Notes under the pieces: generated by a model
Database searches by the model: none
Seen by the model: the letters and a program-made list of their open reading frames with translations, nothing else
What the model was told of the DNA's origin: nothing
Translations under genes and position numbers: made by a program
Shown here: positions 27,671 through 38,082 of the stretch, piece after piece
Numbering within the stretch: position 1 is the stretch's first letter
Layout of the letters: the number at the start of each line of letters is the position of its first letter
Assembly: GCA_003216635.1 (NCBI GenBank)
Contig: QCIO01000011.1
Span: 1-47,235 of the forward strand
Origin: Prochlorococcus sp. AG-402-L23
Lineage (GTDB): Bacteria > Cyanobacteriota > Cyanobacteriia > PCC-6307 > Cyanobiaceae
DNA length: 47,235 nt
Direction: 5' to 3'

Positions 27671-30199
27671 TTAGAAGTTAGCACTTGCTAACTCTTGAGA
27701 AGATTCTTCAGAAGAAATGCTTATAGTGACTTTTTTATTAACATCTATATCAACTAAAGCATTATCTCCATCTTTTATTCTCCCAGAAAGAACCTCTTCA
27801 GCCAAACTATCTTCTAGTAAACGCATAACTGCCCTTCTTAAAGGTCTTGCTCCGTATGAAGGATTATATCCTTCTTCAACAAGTCTTTCTTTGAAAGCAT
27901 CGGTGACGCTTAACATGATGCCTTTATCTTGTAAACGTGCAAAAACTTCTTGCAACATTATTTCAGCAATCTCTTTAACCTCATTTTTAGTTAGTTGTCT
28001 GAATACAATTATTTCATCAAGTCTATTTAAAAATTCAGGTCTAAAATACTGCTTAAGTTCTTCATTAACTAAAGATTTTATTCTATTGTATTGGCTATCT
28101 TCAACTGAATCTCCTGAAAATTCAAATCCTAGACCTCCTCCACCTTTCTCTATTACTTTAGAACCGATATTAGAAGTCATTATTAACAATGTATTTTTAA
28201 AATCTACAGTTCTACCTTTGGAGTCAGTTAATCTTCCGTCTTCAAGTAGCTGCAATAATAAATTGAATACATCTGGATGCGCCTTTTCAACTTCATCAAA
28301 TAAAACAACAGTATAAGGACGCCTTCTAACAGCCTCAGTAAGCTGACCACCTTCATTAAAGCCAACATACCCAGGAGGCGATCCTATAAGTTTACTAACT
28401 GTATGTCTTTCCATAAATTCTGACATATCTAATCTGATCATTGCTTCTTCACTACCGAAGAAATATGAAGCCAATGATTTAGTCAATTCAGTTTTACCAA
28501 CACCGGTAGGTCCTGAAAAAATAAAACTTGCAATGGGCCTATTAGGATTTTTTAATCCAACTCTTGCTCTTCTTATAGCTCTAGAAACAGCTTTTACAGC
28601 TTCATCTTGTCCAATTAGCCTTTGGTGGAGTGTTTCCTCCATATTAAGAAGCTTGACTGATTCAGTTTCTGTTAATTTTTGAACAGGAACGCCTGTCCAT
28701 GAAGCTACAATATGTGCTACGTCCTCTTCACTAACAAGGGGACTTTGTAAAAGTTGTGAATCACTTTTTACAGACTTATCATTAACATCAGATGAATCAC
28801 CAACTGTAGATTCTTTTTTATTATCCAATACCTCTTTAATCTTTGCAGATAATTCCATCTCTTTTTCACGTAGTTGGCCAGCTTGATCAAAATTTTGGTC
28901 TCTTACAGATTCTTCCTTCTGTTTTTGTACTTGTCTTAGTTCTCTGTCTATTTGTTTTGCTTCAGGCGGAAGTTTAGAATTTATTAAACGTACTCTACTT
29001 CCAGCCTCGTCAATGAGATCTATAGCCTTATCAGGTAAAAATCTATCAGATATGTAACGATCACCTAAATTAGCTGCAGCTTCAAGCGCATCATCAGTAA
29101 TTTTTAGACGATGATGTTGTTCGTAACGTTCTCTGAGACCTTTTAAAATTTCGATTGTATCTTCAATAGATGGCTCCCCAACCATTACAGGTTGGAACCT
29201 TCTTTCAAGAGCAGCATCTCTCTCAATGTGTTTTCTATATTCATCAAGAGTTGTTGCTCCAATACATTGAAGTTCTCCTCTAGCTAATGCTGGCTTGAGA
29301 ATATTAGCTGCGTCTATAGCTCCTTCAGCAGCTCCAGCACCAATTAAAGTATGCACTTCATCTATGACAAGTATGACATTACCCGCTGATTTGATTTCTT
29401 CCATTATTTTTTTTAACCTTTCTTCAAATTCACCTCTATATTTTGTTCCTGCGACCAAAAGTCCAATATCAAGTGTCAAAACTCTTTTGTCTTCAAGTAT
29501 GTCTGGAATATCTCCTATTTGTATTCTTTGAGCCAAACCTTCTGCAATAGCTGTTTTTCCTACACCTGGCTCCCCAATGAGAACAGGATTATTTTTTGTT
29601 CTCCTACCTAATATTTGAACTACACGATCTATTTCTGAATAGCGGCCAACAACTGGATCTAATTTTGATTCACTAGCTAATTTTGTTAAATTTGTTCCAA
29701 ATTCGTCAAGTGTAGCAGTTTTTAAGTTGCCCTTATTTGTACTTGCCCCTGTGCCAACCTCAGCTGTTTCACCTAGCATCCTTATAACTTGAGTTCTTAC
29801 TTTGGTAAGGTCGATGTTAAGATTTTCAAGAACTCTTGCAGCTACGCCTTCCCCCTCTCTTATTAAACCTAGTAATAGGTGTTCTGTACCAATGTAATTG
29901 TGACCTAGTTGACGAGCCTCTTCGAGAGATAATTCTAAAACCCTTTTAGCCCTAGGGGTAAATGGTATTTCTACCGCTACAAACCCTGAGCCTCTACCTA
30001 TTATCTTTTCTACTTCTATCCTTGAATCTTTTAAATTAACTCCAAGTGATTTAAGTACTTTCGCTGCAACCCCAGTTCCTTCTCCAATTAACCCTAAAAG
30101 AATTTGTTCAGTCCCAACGAAATTATGACCAAGTCTTCTAGCTTCCTCTTGAGCAAGCATTATGACTTTTATAGCCTTTTCTGTAAATCTTTCAAACAT
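27671..30199 (-). CDS. clpC: ATP-dependent Clp protease ATP-binding subunit ClpC
   Basis: An 842-residue HSP100 unfoldase that feeds substrates to ClpP and is essential in cyanobacteria. Domain order: two Clp_N repeats (about 1-75 and 76-145), AAA1 with Walker [15 protein letters not shown] (207-220) and Walker [14 protein letters not shown], the UVR/M-domain around 425-460 ([16 protein letters not shown]) that distinguishes ClpC from ClpB/ClpA, and AAA2 with [12 protein letters not shown] and the pore motif GYVGFNEGG. The length matches cyanobacterial and plastid ClpC. No CIRCE operator was seen upstream. The 179 bases between rimI and clpC should hold its promoter. Confidence 0.97.
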   Translation of the reverse strand: MFERFTEKAIKVIMLAQEEARRLGHNFVGTEQILLGLIGEGTGVAAKVLKSLGVNLKDSRIEVEKIIGRGSGFVAVEIPFTPRAKRVLELSLEEARQLGHNYIGTEHLLLGLIREGEGVAARVLENLNIDLTKVRTQVIRMLGETAEVGTGASTNKGNLKTATLDEFGTNLTKLASESKLDPVVGRYSEIDRVVQILGRRTKNNPVLIGEPGVGKTAIAEGLAQRIQIGDIPDILEDKRVLTLDIGLLVAGTKYRGEFEERLKKIMEEIKSAGNVILVIDEVHTLIGAGAAEGAIDAANILKPALARGELQCIGATTLDEYRKHIERDAALERRFQPVMVGEPSIEDTIEILKGLRERYEQHHRLKITDDALEAAANLGDRYISDRFLPDKAIDLIDEAGSRVRLINSKLPPEAKQIDRELRQVQKQKEESVRDQNFDQAGQLREKEMELSAKIKEVLDNKKESTVGDSSDVNDKSVKSDSQLLQSPLVSEEDVAHIVASWTGVPVQKLTETESVKLLNMEETLHQRLIGQDEAVKAVSRAIRRARVGLKNPNRPIASFIFSGPTGVGKTELTKSLASYFFGSEEAMIRLDMSEFMERHTVSKLIGSPPGYVGFNEGGQLTEAVRRRPYTVVLFDEVEKAHPDVFNLLLQLLEDGRLTDSKGRTVDFKNTLLIMTSNIGSKVIEKGGGGLGFEFSGDSVEDSQYNRIKSLVNEELKQYFRPEFLNRLDEIIVFRQLTKNEVKEIAEIMLQEVFARLQDKGIMLSVTDAFKERLVEEGYNPSYGARPLRRAVMRLLEDSLAEEVLSGRIKDGDNALVDIDVNKKVTISISSEESSQELASANF

Positions 30200-30378
30200 T
30201 AGAAGATTAGATTTCTACTAATAACCTACCAGTAATATGTGAATTTTGTGTTCAGGATGAGCTTTTGTGAATACCCAAAAGTAAAATTTATTAAATTAAA
30301 TTGAACTTTTTTAGTGATATAGCAAGAATTAATAGTAATTTCAAGCATTCTGGTTATCCGAACAATTAAATTTTTATA
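30200..30378. promoter_or_regulatory. Spacer upstream of clpC
   Basis: A 179-base AT-rich region between the rimI stop and clpC start, both leftward. It probably contains the clpC promoter. The longest internal minus-strand ORF is about 40 codons and looks like chance. No heat-shock operator or terminator hairpin was recognised. Confidence 0.35.
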
Positions 30379-30819
30379 TTATTTTGTTGTTAGTTTTTTT
30401 TCTTTTAAAAGAGCATGTGAACCATCTTTATAATAATTTTTTCTTATTCCTACAGTAGAAAAATCAAAGCAACTATAAAATCTTTCAGCAGTAACATTAC
30501 TCTGAGAAACCTCCAAAAGTAATTTCTTAAGATTTAATTTTTCACATCTTTTTATTAAATAGCTCATAAGATAAGATCCAAAACCCTTTTTCCTAAATTT
30601 CCGATTTACAACAAAATAATTTATTTGAGCTTCATCAAGAACAACTTGAAAAACACATATTCCAATGACTAAATTTGTAATTAATAATCCAAAGATTTTT
30701 GTACCTTCTTTTTTGAATTCTTTAGCCCATTGTTTCTTGCTCCATAGTGAAATCGTATTTGAATCTAATTCATAACATAAATCAATATCTTTCTCATTTA
30801 TTTCTTTAATGGATATCAT
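30379..30819 (-). CDS. rimI: Ribosomal-protein-alanine N-acetyltransferase-like GNAT
   Basis: A 146-residue GNAT acetyltransferase. The acetyl-CoA-binding motif A is VVNRKFRKKGFGSYLMSYLI (R/Q-x-x-G-x-G/A form), preceded by the strand QINYFVV and followed by LKKLLLEVSQSNVTAERFYSCFDF, the typical RimI motif B with a conserved asparagine and tyrosine. Size and motifs match RimI, which acetylates the N-terminus of ribosomal protein S18, though other targets are possible. It diverges from lysA over 88 bases. Confidence 0.85.
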   Translation of the reverse strand: MISIKEINEKDIDLCYELDSNTISLWSKKQWAKEFKKEGTKIFGLLITNLVIGICVFQVVLDEAQINYFVVNRKFRKKGFGSYLMSYLIKRCEKLNLKKLLLEVSQSNVTAERFYSCFDFSTVGIRKNYYKDGSHALLKEKKLTTK

Positions 30820-30907
30820 TTTATTAAGTATGTATATTTAAAAAGTTCTAATCTAGAGTCATTATAAAATATGACGGTTTTAGCAAAACTTTATTTAAAG
30901 TTCTCCC

Positions 30908-32281
30908 ATGGAAGAAAAACAATCATTTTTAAAACAGAAAATTAACCTGGAAAGTCCGAATAAAAATATTGTACCTATTACTACATCCATTGGTAGAGAT
31001 GGGAAATTATCAGTTGGTGGATGTTCGATTGAAGAATTAGTTAAAAAATATGATTCACCTCTTTATATTTTAGATGAAATCACTTTAAGAAAATCTTGTA
31101 GAGCTTATAAAAAAGCATTAGAAAAATATTACCCAGGGGAATCACTCCCCATATATGCCTCCAAGGCAAATAGCTCTATATTCATGAGTAACCTTGTTTC
31201 CTCAGAAGGTTTAGGACTTGATGCAGTTTCAGAGGGAGAATTATTAACTGCTTTAAAGGGTGGGGTACCAAATGAAAATATTGTTTTTCATGGGAACAAT
31301 AAATCTGACAAAGAAATAGATTTCGCAGTTAGAAATAACATAAAAATAATTGTAGATAATGACTATGACTTAAGAAGATTAGAGGAAATATCAAATTCAT
31401 TAAATCATGATTTAGAAATAATGATTCGCTTTACTCCTGGAATAGAATGCCATACACATGAATACATAAGAACAGGTTCATTTGATAGTAAATTTGGTTT
31501 TGGAATCGAATATTTGAATAATTTATTTGCAAGCATAAGCGACACTAAACATTTAAAGTTAAATGGACTTCATGCTCATATTGGTTCTCAGATTTTTGAA
31601 CTAGAACCTCACAAGGATCTTGGTGAAATAATGGTAAAGGTTATTTTGGATGCCAAAAAATTTGGCCATAATATTAAAGAACTAAATGTTGGTGGAGGCT
31701 TAGGCATTAAATACACAAAAAATGACGATCCACCTTCTATTGATGAATGGGTAAAAACGATTTCCAACTCTGTTGTTAAAGCTTGTGAAAAACACAAATT
31801 AGATCTTCCAAAATTGATGTGTGAACCTGGAAGGTCCATCGTATCTACAGCAGGCTTAACAATTTACAAAATTGGGGCTTTTAAAAAAATTCCTGGAATC
31901 AGAACTTATTTGTCTGTTGATGGCGGGATGAGTGATAATCCAAGGCCTATAACATATCAATCAAATTATTCTGCATGTTTGATAAAAAACCCTTTTAATA
32001 ATAATTCGAAAAATAAATATACTATTGCTGGCAAACACTGCGAATCGGGAGATGTATTGTTTAGGGAGATAGAACTATCAAATTGCAAAACAGGAGATCT
32101 TATATGTGTTTTTGGTACTGGAGCATACAATTATTCAATGAGTTCTAACTACAACAGAATTCCAAGACCAGCAGCTCTTTTAGTTTGTAATGGAGAAGCA
32201 GAGATTATTCAAAAAAGAGAAAGTCCATTTGATCTTTTAAGATATGATGTTTTGCCTGATCGCTTTATTAAACAAAATTAG
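30908..32281 (+). CDS. lysA: Diaminopimelate decarboxylase
   Basis: A 457-residue fold-type III PLP enzyme converting meso-diaminopimelate to lysine. The PLP lysine is K86 in IYASKANSS; the phosphate-binding glycine loop is NVGGGLGIKY; the conserved CEPGRSIVS and KHCESGDVLF (catalytic cysteine from the partner subunit) are present. The N-terminal extension of ~35 residues is usual in cyanobacteria. It begins a compact rightward run lysA - dacA - uppS - bioB - trhO - unknown, suggesting one operon; the next gene starts 28 bases downstream. Confidence 0.95.
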   Translation: MEEKQSFLKQKINLESPNKNIVPITTSIGRDGKLSVGGCSIEELVKKYDSPLYILDEITLRKSCRAYKKALEKYYPGESLPIYASKANSSIFMSNLVSSEGLGLDAVSEGELLTALKGGVPNENIVFHGNNKSDKEIDFAVRNNIKIIVDNDYDLRRLEEISNSLNHDLEIMIRFTPGIECHTHEYIRTGSFDSKFGFGIEYLNNLFASISDTKHLKLNGLHAHIGSQIFELEPHKDLGEIMVKVILDAKKFGHNIKELNVGGGLGIKYTKNDDPPSIDEWVKTISNSVVKACEKHKLDLPKLMCEPGRSIVSTAGLTIYKIGAFKKIPGIRTYLSVDGGMSDNPRPITYQSNYSACLIKNPFNNNSKNKYTIAGKHCESGDVLFREIELSNCKTGDLICVFGTGAYNYSMSSNYNRIPRPAALLVCNGEAEIIQKRESPFDLLRYDVLPDRFIKQN

Positions 32282-32309
32282 GTACATTTAAATTAATTTT
32301 GTTTTTAGT

Positions 32310-33200
32310 GTGAATTTCTGGGGAATTATAAATTTAAAACTTTTGTTAGATGTCTTATTTGCTGTTGGTTTCGGACTTTTATTATTCTCCAGAGTAAAAG
32401 AACAAAGGACATTATGGCTTCTTAGGGGATATTTGTTTTTAGTATCGTCCGCATGGTTTATTCAAAGATATGCATACTTACCACTAACTTCAAAATTAAT
32501 TGATGCTGTAGTCCTAGCTTGCTCTCTATCATTAGCGATCCTTTGGCAAGGAGAGTTAAGAAGATTAATGGAACTATTAGGCACTGGGAGGCTAGCTGTA
32601 TTATTAGGAAATCCACCAAAGGAATTTAGGGCAACGTCAACCACAGTTACTCAGTTAGTTGATACTGCAGGTAAACTCTCTCAGAATAGAAGAGGCGCTT
32701 TAATCGTTGTAGATTTGGGGAGTGATTTAAGACCTGAAGATTTTTTATATCCAGGTACTAATATCGAAGCACAATTATCAACTGATCTTTTAATAAATCT
32801 ATTTGCAACAGATACACCTTTACATGATGGGGCAGTTCTTGTGAAAGGCAATAAAATAATATCTGCCGGGGTAATACTACCTTTATCTAGGCAAGGAATA
32901 AGTAGATACGGCACAAGACATCTTGCTGCACTAGGAATTACAGAAAGATTTGATAGGTGTATTTGTATTGTTGTCTCTGAAGAAACAGGTACATTATCAT
33001 TGGCAAACCAAGGAAAGCTAGAAAGACCAATTACCAGCAGCAGATTACAAGAACTTCTTGTGAATTTGATTGGGAATCAAAACTCAATGGGAACGAATAG
33101 ATCATCTTTAGGTAAAAATTCATTAACCCAAAATACAAATCTAAGTGATAATATTATCAATGATGTAAATGAAAAAGAGACCGAAAAGCCTACAATTTAA
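32310..33200 (+). CDS. dacA: Diadenylate cyclase (c-di-AMP synthase, CdaA/DacA type)
   Basis: A 296-residue membrane-anchored enzyme making cyclic di-AMP from two ATP. Three N-terminal hydrophobic helices (about 9-26, 38-50, 62-79) precede the DAC domain, which shows DLGSDLRPEDF, the catalytic TPLHDGAVLV (D173-G-A175), YGTRHLAALGITE (R203, H204) and SEETGTLSLA (223-232). The third residue of the usual RHR motif is Leu. The start is GTG at 32310; no ATG occurs before residue 87 and the membrane helices demand this start. The ~50-residue C-terminal tail is Asn/Ser-rich. c-di-AMP regulates potassium and osmotic balance and night survival in cyanobacteria. Confidence 0.92.
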   Translation: MNFWGIINLKLLLDVLFAVGFGLLLFSRVKEQRTLWLLRGYLFLVSSAWFIQRYAYLPLTSKLIDAVVLACSLSLAILWQGELRRLMELLGTGRLAVLLGNPPKEFRATSTTVTQLVDTAGKLSQNRRGALIVVDLGSDLRPEDFLYPGTNIEAQLSTDLLINLFATDTPLHDGAVLVKGNKIISAGVILPLSRQGISRYGTRHLAALGITERFDRCICIVVSEETGTLSLANQGKLERPITSSRLQELLVNLIGNQNSMGTNRSSLGKNSLTQNTNLSDNIINDVNEKETEKPTI

Positions 33201-33222
33201 AATTAACAAAAATGATCAACTT

Positions 33223-34026
33223 ATGAGTTTAGGAAAAATAATTGAAGAGAAAAATAATGACTTATCCAAGAAAATAGATAAGCAAAAAGTTCCAGAACAT
33301 GTTGCAATAATTATGGACGGCAATGGTAGATGGGCAACAAAAAAAGGCTTGCCTCGTACATATGGTCATAAAAGAGGAGTTAGTGTTTTAAAAGAAATTC
33401 TCAAAACATCAAAAAAATTAGGCTGTAAAGTTCTAACTGTTTATGCTTTTTCAACCGAGAATTGGACAAGACCAACAAAAGAGGTTGATTTCCTTATAAA
33501 TCTCTTTAGCGAAGTTTTGAGAAACGAAATTGAAGAGATACATGAAGAATCAACAAAAATAAAATTTATTGGAGATTTAACTCCTTTCCCAGAAACCCTT
33601 AAAAATATAATCTATAATTCAGAATCTCTAACTAAAAACAACAATCAATTTTTATTGAATGTTTGTGCTAATTACGGAGGTAGACAAGAAATAGTAAAAG
33701 TTGCAAAAGAATTAGCATTAAAATCTTCTTCTGGTGAAATAAAGCCAAGTGAAGTTAATGAAGAATTATTTAATGCAGAGCTATTAACTCAAGGAATTAA
33801 AGACCCAGAGTTATTAATAAGGACTAGTGGAGAAAAAAGAATAAGTAATTTTCTTTTATGGCAATTAGCTTATTCAGAAATTTACATATCTGATGTAATG
33901 TGGCCAGATTTTAATGAATTTGAATTTCTAAAAGCAATTATTGATTACCAATCAAGGAATAGACGTTTTGGCGGTATAGAATCATTACCAAATGAATCCT
34001 TTGAAGATTCTCAATATTCTTCATAA
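33223..34026 (+). CDS. uppS: Isoprenyl transferase, undecaprenyl diphosphate synthase type
   Basis: A cis-prenyltransferase of about 267 residues making the C55 lipid carrier for peptidoglycan and polysaccharide. The catalytic [14 protein letters not shown] with the essential aspartate, [10 protein letters not shown], the [14 protein letters not shown] block, and the C-terminal [21 protein letters not shown] and [13 protein letters not shown] are all present. An upstream in-frame ATG at 33169 would overlap dacA by 32 bases; I prefer 33223, which leaves a 22-base gap, but the longer form (285 residues) cannot be excluded. It is followed after 5 bases by bioB. Confidence 0.93.
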   Translation: MSLGKIIEEKNNDLSKKIDKQKVPEHVAIIMDGNGRWATKKGLPRTYGHKRGVSVLKEILKTSKKLGCKVLTVYAFSTENWTRPTKEVDFLINLFSEVLRNEIEEIHEESTKIKFIGDLTPFPETLKNIIYNSESLTKNNNQFLLNVCANYGGRQEIVKVAKELALKSSSGEIKPSEVNEELFNAELLTQGIKDPELLIRTSGEKRISNFLLWQLAYSEIYISDVMWPDFNEFEFLKAIIDYQSRNRRFGGIESLPNESFEDSQYSS

Positions 34027-34031
34027 CAAAA

Positions 34032-35039
34032 ATGGCTAATTCGAATAATCATTTATTAAGAGAAATTAGGTTCGATTGGAATAAAGAAGAAATATTGGAA
34101 ATACTTAATATGCCTCTGATTGATTTAATGTGGGAATCACAAATCGTTCACAGGAAATTCAACAAATACAACATTCAATTAGCATCATTGTTCAGCGTAA
34201 AAACTGGTGGCTGTGAGGAAAATTGTTCTTATTGTAGCCAATCAATTTATAGTGCTAGCGAAATCAAAAGTCATCCACAATTTCAAGTTGAAGAGGTTTT
34301 AGCAAGAGCTCAAATAGCAAAAAAAGAGGGCGCAGATAGGTTTTGTATGGGTTGGGCATGGAGAGAAATTAGAAACGGGAAATCTTTTAATGCAATGTTA
34401 GAGATGGTTAGCGGTGTAAGAGATTTAGGAATGGAAGCATGCGTTACTGCTGGGATGCTTACAGAAGAGCAAGCTTCCAGACTAGCTGATGCAGGTTTGA
34501 CCGCGTATAACCACAATCTTGATACTAGTCCTGAGAATTATAAAAATATTATTACTACTAGAACTTATCAAGACAGACTAGATACTATCAAAAGAGTAAG
34601 AGATGCAGGAATAAATGTTTGTTGTGGAGGAATAATAGGTTTGGGTGAAACTAATGGCGATAGAGCATCTCTTTTGGAAGTGCTTTCAAACATGAATCCG
34701 CACCCTGAAAGTGTTCCTATAAATTCATTAGTAGCTATTGAAGGTACTGGTTTAGAAGGTAATCAAGAAATTGATTCTATTGAGATGATAAGAATGATAG
34801 CTACAGCAAGAATTCTTATGCCCATAAGTAAAATTAGATTAAGTGCAGGACGAGAAAAGCTCTCAAAAGAAGCCCAAATTTTATGTTTTCAATGCGGCGC
34901 AAATTCAATTTTTTACGGAGATGAGTTACTCACAACTTCAAATCCATCTTTTCAATCAGACAGAAAACTTCTTAAAGAGGTTGGAGTATCATTTAATAAA
35001 GATTTTGAAACTTGTGAAAAAACATTATCTTTTTTATGA
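34032..35039 (+). CDS. bioB: Biotin synthase
   Basis: A 335-residue radical SAM enzyme inserting sulfur into dethiobiotin. The [4Fe-4S] motif C-x3-C-x2-C is C61-EEN-C65-SY-C68 in [13 protein letters not shown]. Other BioB blocks are [39 protein letters not shown] and the C-terminal AGREKLS and [17 protein letters not shown]. The length is normal. It overlaps the next gene by four bases (ATGA at 35036-35039), implying translational coupling. Confidence 0.97.
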   Translation: MANSNNHLLREIRFDWNKEEILEILNMPLIDLMWESQIVHRKFNKYNIQLASLFSVKTGGCEENCSYCSQSIYSASEIKSHPQFQVEEVLARAQIAKKEGADRFCMGWAWREIRNGKSFNAMLEMVSGVRDLGMEACVTAGMLTEEQASRLADAGLTAYNHNLDTSPENYKNIITTRTYQDRLDTIKRVRDAGINVCCGGIIGLGETNGDRASLLEVLSNMNPHPESVPINSLVAIEGTGLEGNQEIDSIEMIRMIATARILMPISKIRLSAGREKLSKEAQILCFQCGANSIFYGDELLTTSNPSFQSDRKLLKEVGVSFNKDFETCEKTLSFL

Positions 35040-35968
35040 AAGGCAAAAATTATAAAATAGTTTCTCTTTACTCTTTCTTCCCATTTCAGGAAAACTTAAT
35101 TATTGATCTAAAAAATAAATTATTAAAAATCGAAAATGAAAACGATCTTTCAGGTTTATTAATTTTTGCAAGTGAGGGCATTAATGGAACTATTTGTGCT
35201 GAGAAAAATGTAATAGATATTGTTATCAATTTACTTAATAAATATGCTGATAATAGAAATTTGAATATTAAAGTAAACTTTTCAAAAAAGAAAGTCTTCA
35301 AAAAATTAAAAATAAAAATCAAGAAAGAAATAGTTACCATGGGTGTCCCTGAAATAAACCCTTCAGAAAATAATGGGACCTATATTGACTCAGCTGATTG
35401 GAATAAGTTAATTAATAATCAAAATACAATAATCATTGATACTAGAAATCATTATGAGATTTCTTTAGGCACATTTCAGAACGCTATAAACCCAAATACA
35501 AGAAACTTTAGCGAATTCCCCAAGTGGGTAGATGATCATTTAGATACCCATTTAGAAAATAAAGAATCTACAAATATAGCAATGTTTTGTACCGGAGGAA
35601 TAAGATGTGAAAAAGCTACTAGTTTGCTAAAAAAGAAAGGTTATAAAAATATTTATCACCTACAAGGGGGCATCCTTCAATACCTTGATGATATACCAAA
35701 AGAAAAAAACTTATTTGAAGGTGAATGTTATGTTTTTGATAAAAGAGTTGCTTTAGATCAAGAATTAGAAAAAGGCTCCTACTCGATTTGTCATGCATGT
35801 GGAATGCCAGTTTCAATTCAAGATCAAAAAAGAAAAGAATATAAAAAGGGTATCCAATGTCATTTCTGCATAGACCAATTCAGTGATGATGATAGGAAAA
35901 GGTTTGAAGAAAGACAAAAACAAATCGATAGATTAAAAGTGGAAAATCATAAAATCTATAAGGACTAA
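35036..35968 (+). CDS. trhO: tRNA uridine(34) hydroxylase, rhodanese-domain (TrhO/YceA)
   Basis: A 310-residue protein of the YceA/TrhO family. An N-terminal acylphosphatase-like domain (about 1-100, with [12 protein letters not shown]) is followed by a rhodanese domain with IIDTRNHYE and the active-site loop [13 protein letters not shown] (C185 and C191), and a C-terminal cysteine cluster CHACGMPVS...CHFC that may bind metal. TrhO makes 5-hydroxyuridine at tRNA position 34 in an oxygen-dependent way. It starts inside the bioB stop codon. Confidence 0.92.
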   Translation: MKGKNYKIVSLYSFFPFQENLIIDLKNKLLKIENENDLSGLLIFASEGINGTICAEKNVIDIVINLLNKYADNRNLNIKVNFSKKKVFKKLKIKIKKEIVTMGVPEINPSENNGTYIDSADWNKLINNQNTIIIDTRNHYEISLGTFQNAINPNTRNFSEFPKWVDDHLDTHLENKESTNIAMFCTGGIRCEKATSLLKKKGYKNIYHLQGGILQYLDDIPKEKNLFEGECYVFDKRVALDQELEKGSYSICHACGMPVSIQDQKRKEYKKGIQCHFCIDQFSDDDRKRFEERQKQIDRLKVENHKIYKD

Positions 35969-35979
35969 TTTTAAAAATC

Positions 35980-36480
35980 ATGAAAGTTGAAGAATTAGAA
36001 AAATTAGCAGATACCATTGGATTATTAATTAAAATTCAAGTTAGAGAAACTCTCGGATTATGTTTCTTTAGAATCGTTATAGCAGAACAGAAAGATAACA
36101 TAATTAAGATTTGGGCCGAAATGAAAGGTTGGACTTATTTAAATAAACAAGGTATTCAGCTTGATACATTAAGAATCCTTAGTAAAGCGCCTGCTTTTGT
36201 TTCGGAATTAATATGGGCAACAACTATGGCTTGGGCAATTGAAAAAAAATCAAGCAACAAAGTAAGACTTTTAGCTATTTTTGATAGTGAAGGATATAGT
36301 AAAAAACTTGTAAGATATTTCAAGGTAATAGGATTCAAAATTGTAAAAGAAGTTGGTTCTAGCCCAGTAGATCTTTTATTAAGATTGGTTTGGGGAGGTG
36401 CAGGTACACTTATGAAAGGGGAATGTATTTCTATATTGAAAAAACTTGAAAAGAAACTCTCTTTAATTGAAGAAAGTTAA
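35980..36480 (+). CDS. Conserved cyanobacterial protein, function unknown
   Basis: A 166-residue soluble protein with no signal or membrane helix. It has an N-terminal helical part (VEELEKLADTIGLLIKIQ), central WAEMKGWTY, and a conserved-looking C-terminal half with RLLAIFDSEGYSKKLVRYFK and FKIVKEVGSSPVDLLLRLVW followed by GGAGTLMKGEC. The Y-x-x-L-V-R-Y-F-x-x-I-G-F pattern recalls the last motif of GNAT acetyltransferases, but no acetyl-CoA loop is visible, so I do not assign a function. It is last in the lysA run (11 bases after trhO). Its stop codon shares TTAA (36477-36480) with the stop of convergent lipA. Confidence 0.75.
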   Translation: MKVEELEKLADTIGLLIKIQVRETLGLCFFRIVIAEQKDNIIKIWAEMKGWTYLNKQGIQLDTLRILSKAPAFVSELIWATTMAWAIEKKSSNKVRLLAIFDSEGYSKKLVRYFKVIGFKIVKEVGSSPVDLLLRLVWGGAGTLMKGECISILKKLEKKLSLIEES

Positions 36481-37376
36481 CCCGCATGATAACTACTTCT
36501 AACTAAAGGGCCAGAAGATACTTTTTTGAATCCTAATTCCTTAGAGAAGCGATATAAATATTCAAACTCTGATGGATCCCAATATTTCTTAACTGCCAAA
36601 TGATTGAATGAGGGCCTTAAATATTGGCCAATTGTAATTTGATCACAATCTATTTTTTTAAGATCATAAATTGTATTTCTTATTTCATCCAAAGTTTCCC
36701 CAAGACCTAACATAATGCCTGATTTAGTTTGAATATGAGGAGCAATATCTTTTGACTTTTTTAGTAAACTAAGGGATTTATTGTAATTTGCACCCCTCCT
36801 AACTTCTTTTTGTAGTCTTTCAACAGTTTCAAGATTATGATTAAAGCATATTGGATCTTTTTCTAAAATCATCTTCAATCTCTCAGTCTGAAGGTTATTA
36901 GTTTCATCAAAATTTTTGCCCCCACCCCATAAATCAGGAGTTAAAACTTCTATTTTAATTGTTGAATCAATTTTTCTAATCTCATCAATTGTAGATATAA
37001 ATAAATTTGCACCATGATCAGAAAGATCGTCTCTAGCTACAGATGTCAAAACAACATATTTCAAATTTAGTACTTTCACTGCTTCAGCGACTTGAGTACA
37101 TTCATCAATATTGATAGAACTAGGTCTACCTTTATTTACCTGACAAAAAGCACATGAACGAGAACATATCGATCCCCCCAGTAAGAAAGTGGCTGTTCCT
37201 GAGGCATAACATTCTGCTCTATTTGGACATCTTGCTTCTTCACAAATAGTATGAATATTTGATTTTTTGATGAGTGTTTGTATTTTTTCGAATTCTGAGG
37301 TTTTACTAATAGGAAATTTAATCCAAGAGGGGAGTCTTAAGATTTTTTCTTTCTTGATTAGATTATTGTCTTTCAT
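36477..37376 (-). CDS. lipA: Lipoyl synthase
   Basis: A 299-residue radical SAM enzyme adding two sulfurs to octanoyl groups to make lipoate. Both iron-sulfur clusters are visible: the auxiliary set C45, C50, C56 in CEEARCPNRAEC and the SAM set C71, C75, C78 in CSRSCAFC. Other blocks are VVLTSVARDDLSDHGA, FNHNLETVERL, KSGIMLGLGET and the C-terminal GPLVRSSYHAG carrying the RSSYH motif. Cyanobacteria can hold two lipA paralogues; which one this is cannot be told here. It follows recR with a 3-base gap, so recR-lipA is likely one operon. Confidence 0.95.
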   Translation of the reverse strand: MKDNNLIKKEKILRLPSWIKFPISKTSEFEKIQTLIKKSNIHTICEEARCPNRAECYASGTATFLLGGSICSRSCAFCQVNKGRPSSINIDECTQVAEAVKVLNLKYVVLTSVARDDLSDHGANLFISTIDEIRKIDSTIKIEVLTPDLWGGGKNFDETNNLQTERLKMILEKDPICFNHNLETVERLQKEVRRGANYNKSLSLLKKSKDIAPHIQTKSGIMLGLGETLDEIRNTIYDLKKIDCDQITIGQYLRPSFNHLAVKKYWDPSEFEYLYRFSKELGFKKVSSGPLVRSSYHAG

Positions 37377-37379
37377 TGT

Positions 37380-37979
37380 CTAATTTAATTTTGTTCTTCC
37401 TTCTAAAGCCCTTGCAAGTGTAACTTCATCCACATATTCAAGTTCACTGCCCATTGGTAGGCCATATGCAATCCTCGTAACTTTAGTAAAAGGGGCTAAC
37501 AATTTTCCAATATAAAGACTTGTTGTATCTCCCTCAACACTTGGGGTCAATGCCAATATGATCTCATCTATTTCAGATTTACTAACTCTTTCTACCAAGC
37601 TTCTTATTTCTAAGAGTTCGGGGCCAACAGAATCCATTGGAGATATTAAACCACCAATAACATGGTAAACACCTTTAAATTCTCTGGCGCGCTCCAAAGC
37701 AAGCAAATCTTTAGTTTCTGCTACTACACAGATTAGTTTTTGATTTCTTTCAGTACTTTTACAAATTTCGCATTCATCTTCTGAAGTCAAATTGAAACAT
37801 TTTTTGCAACGACCAACATTACTATGTGCTTCTAACAGAGCCTTTGAAAAATCTCTTATTGTACTTTCAGGTTGTTTTAAAATAAACAGGGCTAATCGTT
37901 GCGCTGTTCTTGGACCAATCCCTGGAAATTTCTCAAAATGACCAATTAATTTTGAAAGCGGTTTGGTATAAGTAATCAA
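37380..37979 (-). CDS. recR: Recombination mediator protein RecR
   Basis: A 199-residue protein of the RecFOR pathway that helps load RecA at gaps. It has the N-terminal helix-hairpin-helix [15 protein letters not shown], the four-cysteine zinc finger [18 protein letters not shown] and the Toprim domain ([32 protein letters not shown]), ending in [16 protein letters not shown]. The start is TTG at 37979; an in-frame stop lies nine codons upstream and no ATG intervenes, so TTG is the best choice. It diverges from psbP over 103 bases. Confidence 0.94.
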   Translation of the reverse strand: MITYTKPLSKLIGHFEKFPGIGPRTAQRLALFILKQPESTIRDFSKALLEAHSNVGRCKKCFNLTSEDECEICKSTERNQKLICVVAETKDLLALERAREFKGVYHVIGGLISPMDSVGPELLEIRSLVERVSKSEIDEIILALTPSVEGDTTSLYIGKLLAPFTKVTRIAYGLPMGSELEYVDEVTLARALEGRTKLN

Positions 37980-38082
37980 AACTAAACTATTTCTAGGGAT
38001 AATTTAGACGCAAAATTCTGAATTGCCATAATTGTTTGCTTTTAATGTCTTATTATGTTTTTAGTTAGTAATTTCAAACAAA

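Noticed and set aside
27717-28316. 199-codon open frame antisense to clpC
   Set aside because: It lies wholly inside the well-conserved clpC coding sequence, has a Ser/Leu/Thr-rich composition typical of the complement of a real gene, and has no recognisable motif.
30200-30378. A 40-codon minus-strand ORF or small RNA upstream of clpC
   Set aside because: Short, without motif or stable fold that I can see; it most likely lies in the clpC promoter or leader.
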